DNA of 64,000 nt, from contig NZ_BJNG01000034.1 of NCBI RefSeq assembly GCF_006539565.1, forward strand, positions 1 through 64,000, written 5' to 3'. Under the pieces are notes generated by a model. That model did not search any database. It saw only the letters and a list, made by a program, of their open reading frames with translations, and was not told the origin of the DNA. Positions 19,344 to 27,394 of this stretch are shown here, in pieces. A program made the position numbers and the translations under genes. The DNA is from Pseudonocardia hydrocarbonoxydans. GTDB taxonomy: Bacteria > Actinomycetota > Actinomycetes > Mycobacteriales > Pseudonocardiaceae. Position 1 is the first letter of the stretch. Every line of letters starts with the position of its first letter.

Positions 19344-20474
19344 TCAGCCCGTGCCGACGAACGGGTAGCGCAACAGCGCCGCCACCCCGTCGGAGACCTC
19401 GTGCCCCACGAGCCCGGTCCGGCCGCCGCCGAGGGGGTGGAAGGCGGCGTCGCCGCCGACCGCCGCGCGCACCAGCACCGCGTCGGCCGGGGCGGACCCG
19501 ACCGGCTCGCTGCCGAGCATGCGAAGCTCGTCGACGGTCAGCGCCACGGCAGTGGCCGGGCCGCCGAACCAGACCTCCGTGTCCCGGGCCACGGAGCCGT
19601 CGACCAGCAGGGTGTCGACCTGCTCGGCGCGCAGCGCGGCCAGCACCGGCGCCAAACCCGCCACCGCGAAGCCCTCGCCTCGGCCCGCAGCCTCGGCGTA
19701 CCGGTCGATCACGGCGTGCCGCCGGGCGTCGACGGCGTCGAGTGCCGCCTCCCGCACAGCCGCCGCCAGCGTGTCGACGTCGGTGGGCCCACCGCTGTGC
19801 TCGAGGTCGACGGCGATCGCCGCGGCGCGTGCGGAGAGCGCGTCGCGCAGCCGCGAGCGGGACCGCGCATCCCCGGCCAGCACCAACACGGCCGCCCCGG
19901 AGGCCGACACGTGGGCGTCGACCCGGGCCGCGACCTCCGCCGTGTTGCGGCGCCAGGTCTCCTCCACCCGTTCCTGCATGTTCAGGTGCGCGGGGCCCCC
20001 GGCGGGCACCTTGTGCACCGGATGACCCCGCCCGGGCACCTGCTCGACCGCGGCGGGCGTCTCCTCCGGTCCGGCCAGCAGGATCTCGCCGCCGGTCTCG
20101 TCGACCCGGACGACGACCGCACGGGTGGGCTCGGGCAGGGCCAGCAGCAGCGGGAGCAGGTCGGGCAGCGGGCTCCACTGCGCCGACGGCCGCTCCGGCG
20201 GGGCACCGGTGACCCGGTCGAGCAGCACCTCGCCGCCCGCCGCAACCAGTACCCGGCCCGCACGGCCCGCCGGCGGCGGGGCGTCCTCGACGGCCCGGTC
20301 GAGCGCGGCCAGGGTGGCGACGTCGGCGCCGCGGCCGGCGAGCTCCTCGCGAGCACCCGCCCAGCGCAACGTGTCCTGCCGGGCGGCGTCGGCGGTGTCG
20401 CGCGAGGCATCCAGGTAGACCGTGGCGAACGGGCCGGGGTGGTCGGTCAGGTCGGTGAGGAAACGCAGGTCCAT
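19344..20474 (-). CDS. baeRF family 2 protein (Rv2629-like, eRF1/Vms1-type fold)
   Basis: 376 aa starting MDLRFLTDLTDHPGPFATVYLDASRDT, the hallmark N terminus of bacterial archaeo-eukaryotic release-factor-like family 2. Further on AAVLVLAGDARSRSRLRDAL and the C-terminal RAEQVDTLLVDGS give the eRF1 domain-2/3-like and L7Ae-like parts. The M. tuberculosis homologue Rv2629 belongs to the dormancy (DosR) regulon. Likely role is on stalled ribosomes or hibernation (inference). Upstream, GCGT-N16-GGGTAG-N10-ATG is a weaker SigB-like match. Confidence 0.82.
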   Translation of the reverse strand: MDLRFLTDLTDHPGPFATVYLDASRDTADAARQDTLRWAGAREELAGRGADVATLAALDRAVEDAPPPAGRAGRVLVAAGGEVLLDRVTGAPPERPSAQWSPLPDLLPLLLALPEPTRAVVVRVDETGGEILLAGPEETPAAVEQVPGRGHPVHKVPAGGPAHLNMQERVEETWRRNTAEVAARVDAHVSASGAAVLVLAGDARSRSRLRDALSARAAAIAVDLEHSGGPTDVDTLAAAVREAALDAVDARRHAVIDRYAEAAGRGEGFAVAGLAPVLAALRAEQVDTLLVDGSVARDTEVWFGGPATAVALTVDELRMLGSEPVGSAPADAVLVRAAVGGDAAFHPLGGGRTGLVGHEVSDGVAALLRYPFVGTG

Positions 20475-20555
20475 ACCCTTGGGCCTACCCGCGCCCCCGG
20501 GCGGCTACGCACGGACCGCAGCAGCCGGACGGCGACGGAAGGATCCGTGCCCGAT

Positions 20556-20580
20556 GGATACCTGCGGACACGCCGGGTAT
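20556..20580 (+). promoter_or_regulatory. SigB/SigF-type promoter, GGAT-N15-GGGTAT
   Basis: GGAT at 20556-20559, 15 nt, GGGTAT at 20575-20580, then 9 nt to the SDR ATG 20590. Fits GNNT-N15-GGGTAY; no Shine-Dalgarno is needed if the transcript is leaderless. Confidence 0.58.
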
Positions 20581-20589
20581 CCGCGCGAC

Positions 20590-21393
20590 ATGACCTCCAC
20601 CCGGACCCGTCCTCTCGCCCTCGTCACCGGCGCGTCCAGCGGCATCGGCCTGGAGCTGGCCGAGCAGCTGGTCGCCCACGGCTACGACCTCCTGGTCAAC
20701 GCCGAGGACAACCGGCTGCACCGGGCCGCCGCCGCGCTCGACGCGGGCAGCGACGCCCGGATCACGCCGGTGCGGGCCGACCTGCGCTCCGCCACCGGGG
20801 TCAGCGACCTCTACGACGCCGTCCGCGCCGACGGCCGCCCGCTGCAGGCCGCCGCGTTGAACGCCGGCGTCGGCCGGGGCGGGGCGTTCCTGGACATCGA
20901 CATCGACCACGAGATCGAGATCATCGAGGTGAACATCAGCTCGACCGTCCGCCTGGCCAAGCTCGTGCTCACCGACATGGTGGCGCGCGACGAGGGACGC
21001 CTGCTCGTCACCTCCTCGATCGCCTCGACCATGCCGGGCACCTACCAGGCGGTCTACAACGCTTCCAAGTCGTTCCTGCAGTCCTTCACCGAGGCCGTCG
21101 CCGAGGAACTCCGTGACTCGGCCGTCACCGTCACCTCGCTGATGCCCGGACCGACCGAGACCGACTTCTTCCACCGCGCCGACATGGACGACACCGCCGT
21201 CGGCGCCTCGGACAAGGACGACCCGGCCCAGGTGGCCGCGCAGGGCGTGCGGGCCATGGAGTCCGGGGACGGCAAGGTGGTCGCGGGCTCGGTGTCGACG
21301 AAGGCGACGGGAGCCGCGAACGCGGTGCTGCCCGACACGGTGAAGGCGGTGATCCACAAGTTCATGGCCCGGCCCGGCTCGGCGAAGAGCTGA
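20590..21393 (+). CDS. short-chain dehydrogenase/reductase (SDR)
   Basis: 267 aa classical SDR: cofactor motif VTGASSGIG, NAG replaced as ALNAGVG, catalytic Ser in VTSSIAS and YNASK for the Tyr-Lys pair, then LMPGPTETDFF. The C-terminal extension (about 40 residues after KDDPAQVAAQGVRAM) is typical of oxidoreductases of the YqjQ/DltE-like group. Divergent from the baeRF2 gene at 20474; each has its own SigB-like element. Substrate unknown. Confidence 0.87.
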   Translation: MTSTRTRPLALVTGASSGIGLELAEQLVAHGYDLLVNAEDNRLHRAAAALDAGSDARITPVRADLRSATGVSDLYDAVRADGRPLQAAALNAGVGRGGAFLDIDIDHEIEIIEVNISSTVRLAKLVLTDMVARDEGRLLVTSSIASTMPGTYQAVYNASKSFLQSFTEAVAEELRDSAVTVTSLMPGPTETDFFHRADMDDTAVGASDKDDPAQVAAQGVRAMESGDGKVVAGSVSTKATGAANAVLPDTVKAVIHKFMARPGSAKS

Positions 21394-21607
21394 GTATCCG
21401 GCGGAGCGGAGGTCATGAGCGAGCTCACGACCCTCGTCGCCGGGATCTCCCGCCGGCGGCGGTGGCCGAATCGGTGACGGGCAGGAGCATCTGCGTGGCC
21501 CTGCGCCTACTCGAGCGAGATGACCCGCGCCGTGCCGCACGCCCGGAGGGCCCGGTGGGCACCGGCGTCCGCGTCGTGCTCGACGGCGTCCGGCTGCTGC
21601 CGCACCA

Positions 21608-22957
21608 TCAGCGGATCTGGGTCGGCCACCGCCCGGGGACCTCGGGCGAGCTGCTCTCCAGCGGCACGGCGTGGTGCGGGACGAGGCCGAGTTGCACGGT
21701 CTGCCGCTGCTGGACGGCGTCGATCGCCCAGTCGGCGGCCGTGCGGACGCGGTTGCCCGGCATCGACAGCAGGTGGTAGCCGCGGGTCACCGCCTTCGCG
21801 GGCAGGCCCGACAGCGGCACGCGCAGCGGGTTCGCCGCCGCCTCGCGCCCGCCGAGTTCGACGACGAACCCCAGGTCGTGATGGCGGTAGCGGCGCGACG
21901 GGCCACGCCCGAGCGACGCGGACACGTTGCGCCCGGCGAGGCGGCCCTGCCGCACCGCGTGCTGGGCGGTCATCGCCGTCAGCTCGCCCGGCCGGGTGGA
22001 GTCGGGCACCGCGGCGGCGTCACCGCAGGCGAACACGTCCGGGTGACCGGGCACCCTCAGATACTCGTCGACGACCAGCCGGCCCTGCCGGGTGGCCAGG
22101 CCGAGCCCCTCCACCAGCGGGTCGGGCCGCACGCCGACGCACCACACGATCGTGCGTGTGGGTACCTCCTCCCCGGTGCTCAGGCGCACCCCGTCGGCGT
22201 GCGCCTCCTGCACCGACTCCCCGGTGCGCACCTCGACGCCGCGCTCCCGCAGGACCCGGTCGGCGGTGCGCGCGAGGCGCTCGTCGAGGCCGGGCAGCAC
22301 CCGGTCGGCGACGTCGAGCAGCAGCCAGCGCACGCGCTGCCCCCGCAGCCCCGGCAGCCGGCGGGCGAGCGAGTCGGTGAGCAGCGGACCCAGCGCGGCG
22401 ACCTCGGTACCGGTGTAGCCGGCGCCGACCACCACGATCGTGCAGCGGGCCGTGCGCTCGTCCGGGTCGTCGCTCGTGGCGGCCATCTCCAGCTGACGGA
22501 TCACCTGGTCGCGCAGGTGCAGGGCCTCGGGAATGCCACGGAAGCCGTGGGCGTGCTCGGTGACGCCCGGGATCGGCAGCAGCTTGTTCACACTTCCGGC
22601 GGCGAGCACGAGCCGGTCGTACCCGATCCCGCCCCGCCCGCCTTCCGGGTCGGCCCACTCGACGCGGCGCCGCTCGAGGTCGACGCCGTCGACCTCGCCG
22701 AGCGCCAGTCGCACGCCCGGCAGCGCCGCCGGCAACGACACGGTGATCCTGCGGGGCTCCAGCACCCCCGTCGCCACCTCCGGCAGCAGCGGCAGGTAGA
22801 GGAAGTAGTCGGTCGGGTTGACCAGCACCACCTCCGCCGCGTCACCCCACCGCCGCCGCACCGATCCGGCCGCCTGGAACCCCGCGAAGCCCCCGCCGAC
22901 GACCACTACCCGCGGACGTCGGTTCCCGCTGTCAGATCCGTACTGGGAGAGCGCCAT
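21608..22957 (-). CDS. type II NADH dehydrogenase (NDH-2) / NAD(P)-FAD oxidoreductase
   Basis: 449 aa. Two Rossmann motifs: FAD, VVVVGGGFAGFQAAGSVRR, and NAD, IVVVGAGYTGTEVAAL; FACGDAAAVPD near the C terminus closes the FAD site. This is the single-subunit, non-pumping NADH:quinone oxidoreductase fold. It begins at ATG 22957, 9 nt after a GGGTAC element. Possibly an NADH-oxidising partner to the Nuo-like operon at 27-39 kb, sharing its promoter type. Some members are not quinone reductases, so activity is inferred. Confidence 0.85.
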   Translation of the reverse strand: MALSQYGSDSGNRRPRVVVVGGGFAGFQAAGSVRRRWGDAAEVVLVNPTDYFLYLPLLPEVATGVLEPRRITVSLPAALPGVRLALGEVDGVDLERRRVEWADPEGGRGGIGYDRLVLAAGSVNKLLPIPGVTEHAHGFRGIPEALHLRDQVIRQLEMAATSDDPDERTARCTIVVVGAGYTGTEVAALGPLLTDSLARRLPGLRGQRVRWLLLDVADRVLPGLDERLARTADRVLRERGVEVRTGESVQEAHADGVRLSTGEEVPTRTIVWCVGVRPDPLVEGLGLATRQGRLVVDEYLRVPGHPDVFACGDAAAVPDSTRPGELTAMTAQHAVRQGRLAGRNVSASLGRGPSRRYRHHDLGFVVELGGREAAANPLRVPLSGLPAKAVTRGYHLLSMPGNRVRTAADWAIDAVQQRQTVQLGLVPHHAVPLESSSPEVPGRWPTQIR

Positions 22958-22966
22958 ATCGGCCGG

Positions 22967-22991
22967 GTACCCGACTCCCGCAGCGCTATCC
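22967..22991 (-). promoter_or_regulatory. SigB/SigF-type promoter, GGAT-N15-GGGTAC
   Basis: On the minus strand GGAT (22991-22988), 15 nt, GGGTAC (22972-22967), 9 nt, ATG 22957 of NDH-2. Same geometry as the promoter of the molybdopterin/Nuo operon. Confidence 0.6.
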
Positions 22992-23077
22992 GCCACCGGC
23001 GCGACCAGGCCGCGCGAGATGCCCCGGCGTCCGGGCACGCTCCCCTGGTGGTCGGCTCCGCGCGTCCGACTCGACAG

Positions 23078-23179
23078 TCACCGCTGCGCCCAGGCACGGA
23101 GCTGGACGGCGACCAGCACGCCGTAGCCGAGGACACCGAGCATCGTCAGGAGCGCGGCACGGCGCACGGCGCGGCTCAC
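23078..23179 (-). CDS. 33-aa single-helix membrane peptide
   Basis: GTG 23179 overlaps the FAD monooxygenase stop (GTGA). The peptide has a basic N terminus (VSRAVRRAA), one hydrophobic helix (LLTMLGVLGYGVLVAVQL) and a basic end. Positional coupling is the main evidence that it is made. Confidence 0.42.
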   Translation of the reverse strand: MSRAVRRAALLTMLGVLGYGVLVAVQLRAWAQR

Positions 23180-24567
23180 GACGACCCCGCCCGGGTGCCG
23201 CCGACCGCGACGGGCCCGGTCCGGACCGCCGACGTACCCCGGCGCCACCCGGCGGCCAGGCGCACGACCACCCCCGGCCGCAGCAACGCGGTCGGCGGTT
23301 CGACGAGCCCGGTGACGCGGACGAAGGCCGCAGCGACCGCCGGGTCCCCCGCCGCTCCGGCCTGCACGCGCGCGACGAAGCGCCCGGCCACCCGCATCGC
23401 GGCGGTGCGCCGCCCGCCGACCTCGGGGAACGCGAGGTCGGCGCCGGTGGCGAGGTTCCACGCGGGGTGCGCTGCGGCCGAGATCCCTCGCTGCAGGCGA
23501 CGGGTTCGTCCGGACCACCCGGAGCACACGGCGCGCCGGACCACGAGTGCCTGCAGGGCGGCGACCGTGATGCCCTGACCGTAGACCGGGTTGAACGAGC
23601 ACGACGCGTCACCGACGACGACCAGCCCGTCGGGCAGCCCGGCGCGCTCGTAGCGGCGGCGGACCGCATACGGGAAGTGGTGGGCGACGGGGTCGGAGAG
23701 CGGCTCGGCATCCCGGACCGCCCTCGCGATCTCCGGGGAGCCGAGCGTCCCGGCGAAGGCGATGAACCCGTCCGGGTCGAGGGGCGGGGCGTCGTCGAGC
23801 ATCCCGAACAGGGTCAACACGTGCCGGTCCCCCTCGACGGCCGCCAGCGCTCCGCCCCGCGGCCGGGCAGGCGTCGGCCCGTGCAGGACCGCCAGATCTC
23901 CCTCCAGCCGGCCGCGGGCGAGCCGGAAGGACCGCGTCGCGTAGCGGACGCCGATCCGCACCTGCTCGGCCTCGGGCGGTTCGACCCCGAGATCCGCCAA
24001 CCAGCGCGGCATCCGGGAGCCGCGTCCCGTCGCATCGACGACCAGGTCGGCGTCGAGCACCTGCCCGGCGCTGCCGTCCGTCGCGCGCAGGATCCTGGCC
24101 CCGCACACGCGGCGGCCATCGGGGGTGACGGCGAGCCCGAGTGCGTCGCACCGGGCGACGAGTCGCACACCGGGCCGCTCCCGCACGCGCTTCCTGATCT
24201 CCGCCTCCAGCAGGGGCCGGCTCGCCGACACGGCGGTGAGACCCGAGGTGCGCCGGGCGAACAGATGCCCGCCGATGCAGGTGCGGACGTCGGCGAGCAG
24301 GTCACCGGTCGGCGCCCCGGCGGCGACGAGTCCGGCGGTGAACCCGGGGAACAGCTCCTCGAGAACCTGCTGACCCCGGGCGAGCAGGGCGTGGATGTGG
24401 CGGTCCTGGGGCACTCCGCGGCGCGGGACGGCCGCGTCCGGGAGCTCGTCGCGGTCGACGACCACGACCTCGTCGAAGGCGTCGGCGAGCACGTGCGCGA
24501 CGAGAAGCCCGGCGATGCTGCCGCCGAGGACGACGGCGCGTCCTCCGGCATGTGCTGTGGTGTTCAT
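23176..24567 (-). CDS. FAD-dependent monooxygenase / oxidoreductase (PHBH-like fold)
   Basis: 463 aa. FAD motif VVLGGSIAGLLVAHVLAD, then DRDELPD and RRGVPQDRHIHALLARGQQVLEELFPG, and the second FAD motif VVGDASCSFNPVYGQGITVA. This pattern marks the actinobacterial epoxidase/halogenase-like FAD oxidoreductase group. It follows the AAA-ATPase regulator gene by 60 nt on the same strand, so the regulator probably controls it. Substrate unknown. Confidence 0.8.
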   Translation of the reverse strand: MNTTAHAGGRAVVLGGSIAGLLVAHVLADAFDEVVVVDRDELPDAAVPRRGVPQDRHIHALLARGQQVLEELFPGFTAGLVAAGAPTGDLLADVRTCIGGHLFARRTSGLTAVSASRPLLEAEIRKRVRERPGVRLVARCDALGLAVTPDGRRVCGARILRATDGSAGQVLDADLVVDATGRGSRMPRWLADLGVEPPEAEQVRIGVRYATRSFRLARGRLEGDLAVLHGPTPARPRGGALAAVEGDRHVLTLFGMLDDAPPLDPDGFIAFAGTLGSPEIARAVRDAEPLSDPVAHHFPYAVRRRYERAGLPDGLVVVGDASCSFNPVYGQGITVAALQALVVRRAVCSGWSGRTRRLQRGISAAAHPAWNLATGADLAFPEVGGRRTAAMRVAGRFVARVQAGAAGDPAVAAAFVRVTGLVEPPTALLRPGVVVRLAAGWRRGTSAVRTGPVAVGGTRAGSS

Positions 24568-24627
24568 GGTCGCGACGGTGCACCGGCCCGGTGTTCGGTT
24601 CCCAGACCGTCGGCTGCTCGATCCTGC

Positions 24628-26697
24628 TCACCCGATTCCGGCAGGCCCCCCGTGGATCTCCCGGTCCCACAGGCGGTCCACCACCCTCCGGGTGCCGCTG
24701 ACCAGGTGACGCCGGTAGGTGCTGAAGGGCAGACCGAGCATCCTGGCGGCCGCCTCCTGGGTGCTGCAGCGACGCAGGAAGGTCCGGTCGAGCGCCCGGA
24801 ACAGCTTGTCGTCACCGGCATCGGTCGACAGGGACGCGACCGCTTCGCGCAGCAGCGTGGCCAGCGCCGCGGCGTCCGGCCCCGTCTCGTCCGACGACTC
24901 CGCGAGCAGGCGGGTACGCAGCAGCGGGTTGCGGGCCAGCAGATCCGGACGATCGAGGTCGCGCAGGCCTTGCCGGACCGCCGCGGCGAACTCGTCCTCG
25001 GCCAGCGGGAGCAGCAGCGGCTCGGCCGGCGGCGGGAACGCGAAGTCCCGCGCCAGCGCCCGTTCGGTGACCAGCTCCAGCCAGGAGTCGACGGGCACCC
25101 GGCGGAAGTCGTGGGCGAACAGTCCGAAGCGGAGCCCCTCCAGGGTGAAGTCCGCCCCGACGGCGCGCGGGAGGTCGGCGATGGCGAAGTACTCGTCCCA
25201 GCGATCGGGTTCGGCGAGGGTCAGGTAGTCCCACGCCAGTCGCGGTGTCGCGAGGTAGTGCGCGATGGTCAGGACGGGCGCGGCGTTCATCGTCGGTGAC
25301 GGGCCCTGGTGGACCTCGGCGTCGACCACGAACCTGGTCTGGGTCACCGACTCCCCCGCGCGGACAGGTGCGTGCGCCCGGCAGTGCCGCCATGCGGCGC
25401 TCGCGCCGGGATCGGCCGCGAGGTCATCCGGTGACGCCCGCGTGAGGTCGATCCGCACGAGGACCCCCCGCACGGTCGCGTCGGCGCGGCGCACGACGTG
25501 GAAGCCGTCCGGCTGTGCCGCCAACCAGCGCCGCGCGACCGCGGCGGCCTCGACACCCTCCGCTGCGCCGATCAACCCGATGGCGCGGGAGTGCTCCTCC
25601 GGTCGGATCGGCTGCGGATGGTGCCTGCCCCAGTCCGGCCAGTCGACCGGGGACAGGATTCCGGGCAGGTTGCGGAACAGGAACTTCTCGTCGAACAGCG
25701 CGTCCTGCTGCACCCGTCCGCGTTCGGCCCTGGCCTGCGCGTGGACGTGTGCACGGGTGGCCCGGAACGTGCGGCGGTAGCCCTCGCCGTCGCGCCGGCG
25801 CAGCTCGACGTCGAGCACCTCGCGGGCGAGCTCGTGGGGTATCAGGCCGTCGGGGTGTCCGTCGACGACGGCCAGGCCGGCCAGCCACCCGAACGCCCGG
25901 GCGCCGTCCGACGCACCCAGCACTGCCTGCAGCAGGGGTTCGGTCGTCACGCGTGCCAGGGCACACACCGCGAGGGCGGCACGCTGGGTGGCGTCGGGGA
26001 CCGTGTCGACCATGCGCCGGACGAGCTCGGCGATCAGGTCAGGGGCGAGCGCCTCCAGCCGGGGCTCGCCACCGCGGGCCACCACGTCGGCCAGCAGTGC
26101 CAGCGTGAGGGGGTGGCCGTGAGCGGTGTCCGCGAGCCGTTCGGCCACCGCCCCGCCGATCCCCCGGCCACGCAGGAAGGACCGGCTCTCCTCGCCGGCC
26201 CACCCGCGCAGCGACACCACTCGGAGCAGGTCGGTCCAGGCCAGATCGGACCGCCACTCCGGCGCGGGTGCGGCCCGGCCCGCGAGGACGGTGACCGTGT
26301 CGCCCGGCAGCCTGGGCAGCAGAGCGTCGCGGAACCACCGGTCCAGCGTCGCGAACCCCTCGTAGGAGTCGACCAGCAGCGTGAACCGGCCCGGACCGGC
26401 GATCGGCCCGCCGCGCCGCGGGACGTCGAGATAGGCCGACAACACCTCCAGGACGGCACCGGGCGAGGGGTGCACCTGCCGCGCGTCGATACGGACCGGA
26501 TGCACACCCGCTGCCCGGGCGAGATCCGCGAACGCGTCCAGCAGCGTGGTCTTGCCGACGCCGCCCGGGCCGTGCACGAACAACGCCGCGAACGGCGGCT
26601 CCGCCGCGTCGAGCGCGGACCCGAACAGCTCCCGCTCCGCGGTCCGGCCGACGAACCGGGCCCGGCGCCGCGCGGCCAGCGCATCGTCGATCGTCAC
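24628..26697 (-). CDS. AAA/STAND-type ATPase regulator with C-terminal helix-turn-helix
   Basis: 689 aa. FVGRTAERELF (15-25) precedes the Walker A motif GPGGVGKT (43-50); Walker B is seen as FTLLVDSYEGF near residue 107, and a STAND-like region with HGHPLTLALLADVV follows. The middle (about 370-560) looks like a GNAT-type fold without an obvious acetyl-CoA loop. The C-terminal 60 residues hold STQEAAARMLGLPFSTYRRHL, a sigma-region-4/ECF-like helix-turn-helix. A signal-sensing transcription activator is likely. Overlaps the upstream small gene by 4 nt. Confidence 0.75.
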   Translation of the reverse strand: MTIDDALAARRRARFVGRTAERELFGSALDAAEPPFAALFVHGPGGVGKTTLLDAFADLARAAGVHPVRIDARQVHPSPGAVLEVLSAYLDVPRRGGPIAGPGRFTLLVDSYEGFATLDRWFRDALLPRLPGDTVTVLAGRAAPAPEWRSDLAWTDLLRVVSLRGWAGEESRSFLRGRGIGGAVAERLADTAHGHPLTLALLADVVARGGEPRLEALAPDLIAELVRRMVDTVPDATQRAALAVCALARVTTEPLLQAVLGASDGARAFGWLAGLAVVDGHPDGLIPHELAREVLDVELRRRDGEGYRRTFRATRAHVHAQARAERGRVQQDALFDEKFLFRNLPGILSPVDWPDWGRHHPQPIRPEEHSRAIGLIGAAEGVEAAAVARRWLAAQPDGFHVVRRADATVRGVLVRIDLTRASPDDLAADPGASAAWRHCRAHAPVRAGESVTQTRFVVDAEVHQGPSPTMNAAPVLTIAHYLATPRLAWDYLTLAEPDRWDEYFAIADLPRAVGADFTLEGLRFGLFAHDFRRVPVDSWLELVTERALARDFAFPPPAEPLLLPLAEDEFAAAVRQGLRDLDRPDLLARNPLLRTRLLAESSDETGPDAAALATLLREAVASLSTDAGDDKLFRALDRTFLRRCSTQEAAARMLGLPFSTYRRHLVSGTRRVVDRLWDREIHGGPAGIG

Positions 26698-26948
26698 GAC
26701 CGGCCGCCCGGCCGTGGCGGGTCACCGTCCGCAACCCGCGCGCCACCCGGTCGATCGCCGTCGGTGCCCTGGCGCGCACCGGTGAAGACCCGCCGGCCCG
26801 ACGCCGTCGGCGAGGGACGGGACCGGGTGCGGTCGCCTCCGGTCACCATGTGACCCACCGCCAAGACCAGCACGACCGCGCCGAGGCGCAGGATCCGGCC
26901 CGCCCGTTCGCTCGGGCTCTGGGCGAGCAGGCGACGCTCACGTCTCAC
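26694..26948 (-). CDS. small protein with one transmembrane helix, low confidence
   Basis: The frame ends in an ATGA-type overlap with the ATPase regulator. From GTG 26948 it is 84 aa with one hydrophobic helix (ILRLGAVVLVLAVGHMV) and a long polar tail; the frame is open further upstream to 27131. No ribosome binding site is clear. Could be a membrane partner of the regulator or a chance frame. Confidence 0.35.
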   Translation of the reverse strand: MRRERRLLAQSPSERAGRILRLGAVVLVLAVGHMVTGGDRTRSRPSPTASGRRVFTGARQGTDGDRPGGARVADGDPPRPGGRS

Positions 26949-27037
26949 GGGCTCGGTGCCTTTCGGACAGGTCGGTTCGTCGCGTCGATCGTGGGCCTCC
27001 CGGACACCGTCGCACCTGCCGAGTTCCTTGCGCTTCG

Positions 27038-27363
27038 GTGGTGCCCCCCGCAGCGTGGCCCGCTGGTGCCGAGGCACGGGCAGCTGACGATCTCCCGACG
27101 ACCGGTACCCGTCCGGTGGCGGCGCGGTCACGACTCCGCGACGTCCTCGACGTCGCGGCGCACCGGCGTTCCGGGACGGTGGTCGTCGACCTCACCGCCG
27201 CGGGCTTCGTCGGCTGCCGCGCCGCGGCCCTGATGGTCGAGGCGGGCTCGGCCCTCGGTGATCAGGACCGCGGGCTGGAGCACACGTGGCGCGTATCCGG
27301 GGATGCACCGCCTCGTGCGGATCTGCGGACCGGACCTCATCTCCCTCCGGTCCGCGTCTGAGC
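27038..27363 (+). pseudogene. degenerate STAS-domain (anti-sigma antagonist-like) remnant
   Basis: In one frame SRLRDVLDVAAHRRSGTVVVDLTAAGFVGCRAAALMVEAG (27122-27245, described as two parts: LRDVLDVA and VVVDLTAAGFVGCRAAALMV) has the strand-helix pattern of a STAS domain. The expected final strand and helix, GMHRLVRICG, is in another frame, reached by losing one G from the GGGG run at about 27298-27301. The N-terminal strands also look split over frames. Likely a decayed gene, or a gene with a sequencing indel. Confidence 0.35.
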
Positions 27364-27394
27364 GGCGCCTGACCGATGTCGGTCCGTGCACCCA

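Noticed and set aside
21394-21607. Short ORFs between the SDR and NDH-2 genes
   Set aside because: 20 to 100-codon frames have no start signal or family similarity and lie between convergent genes.
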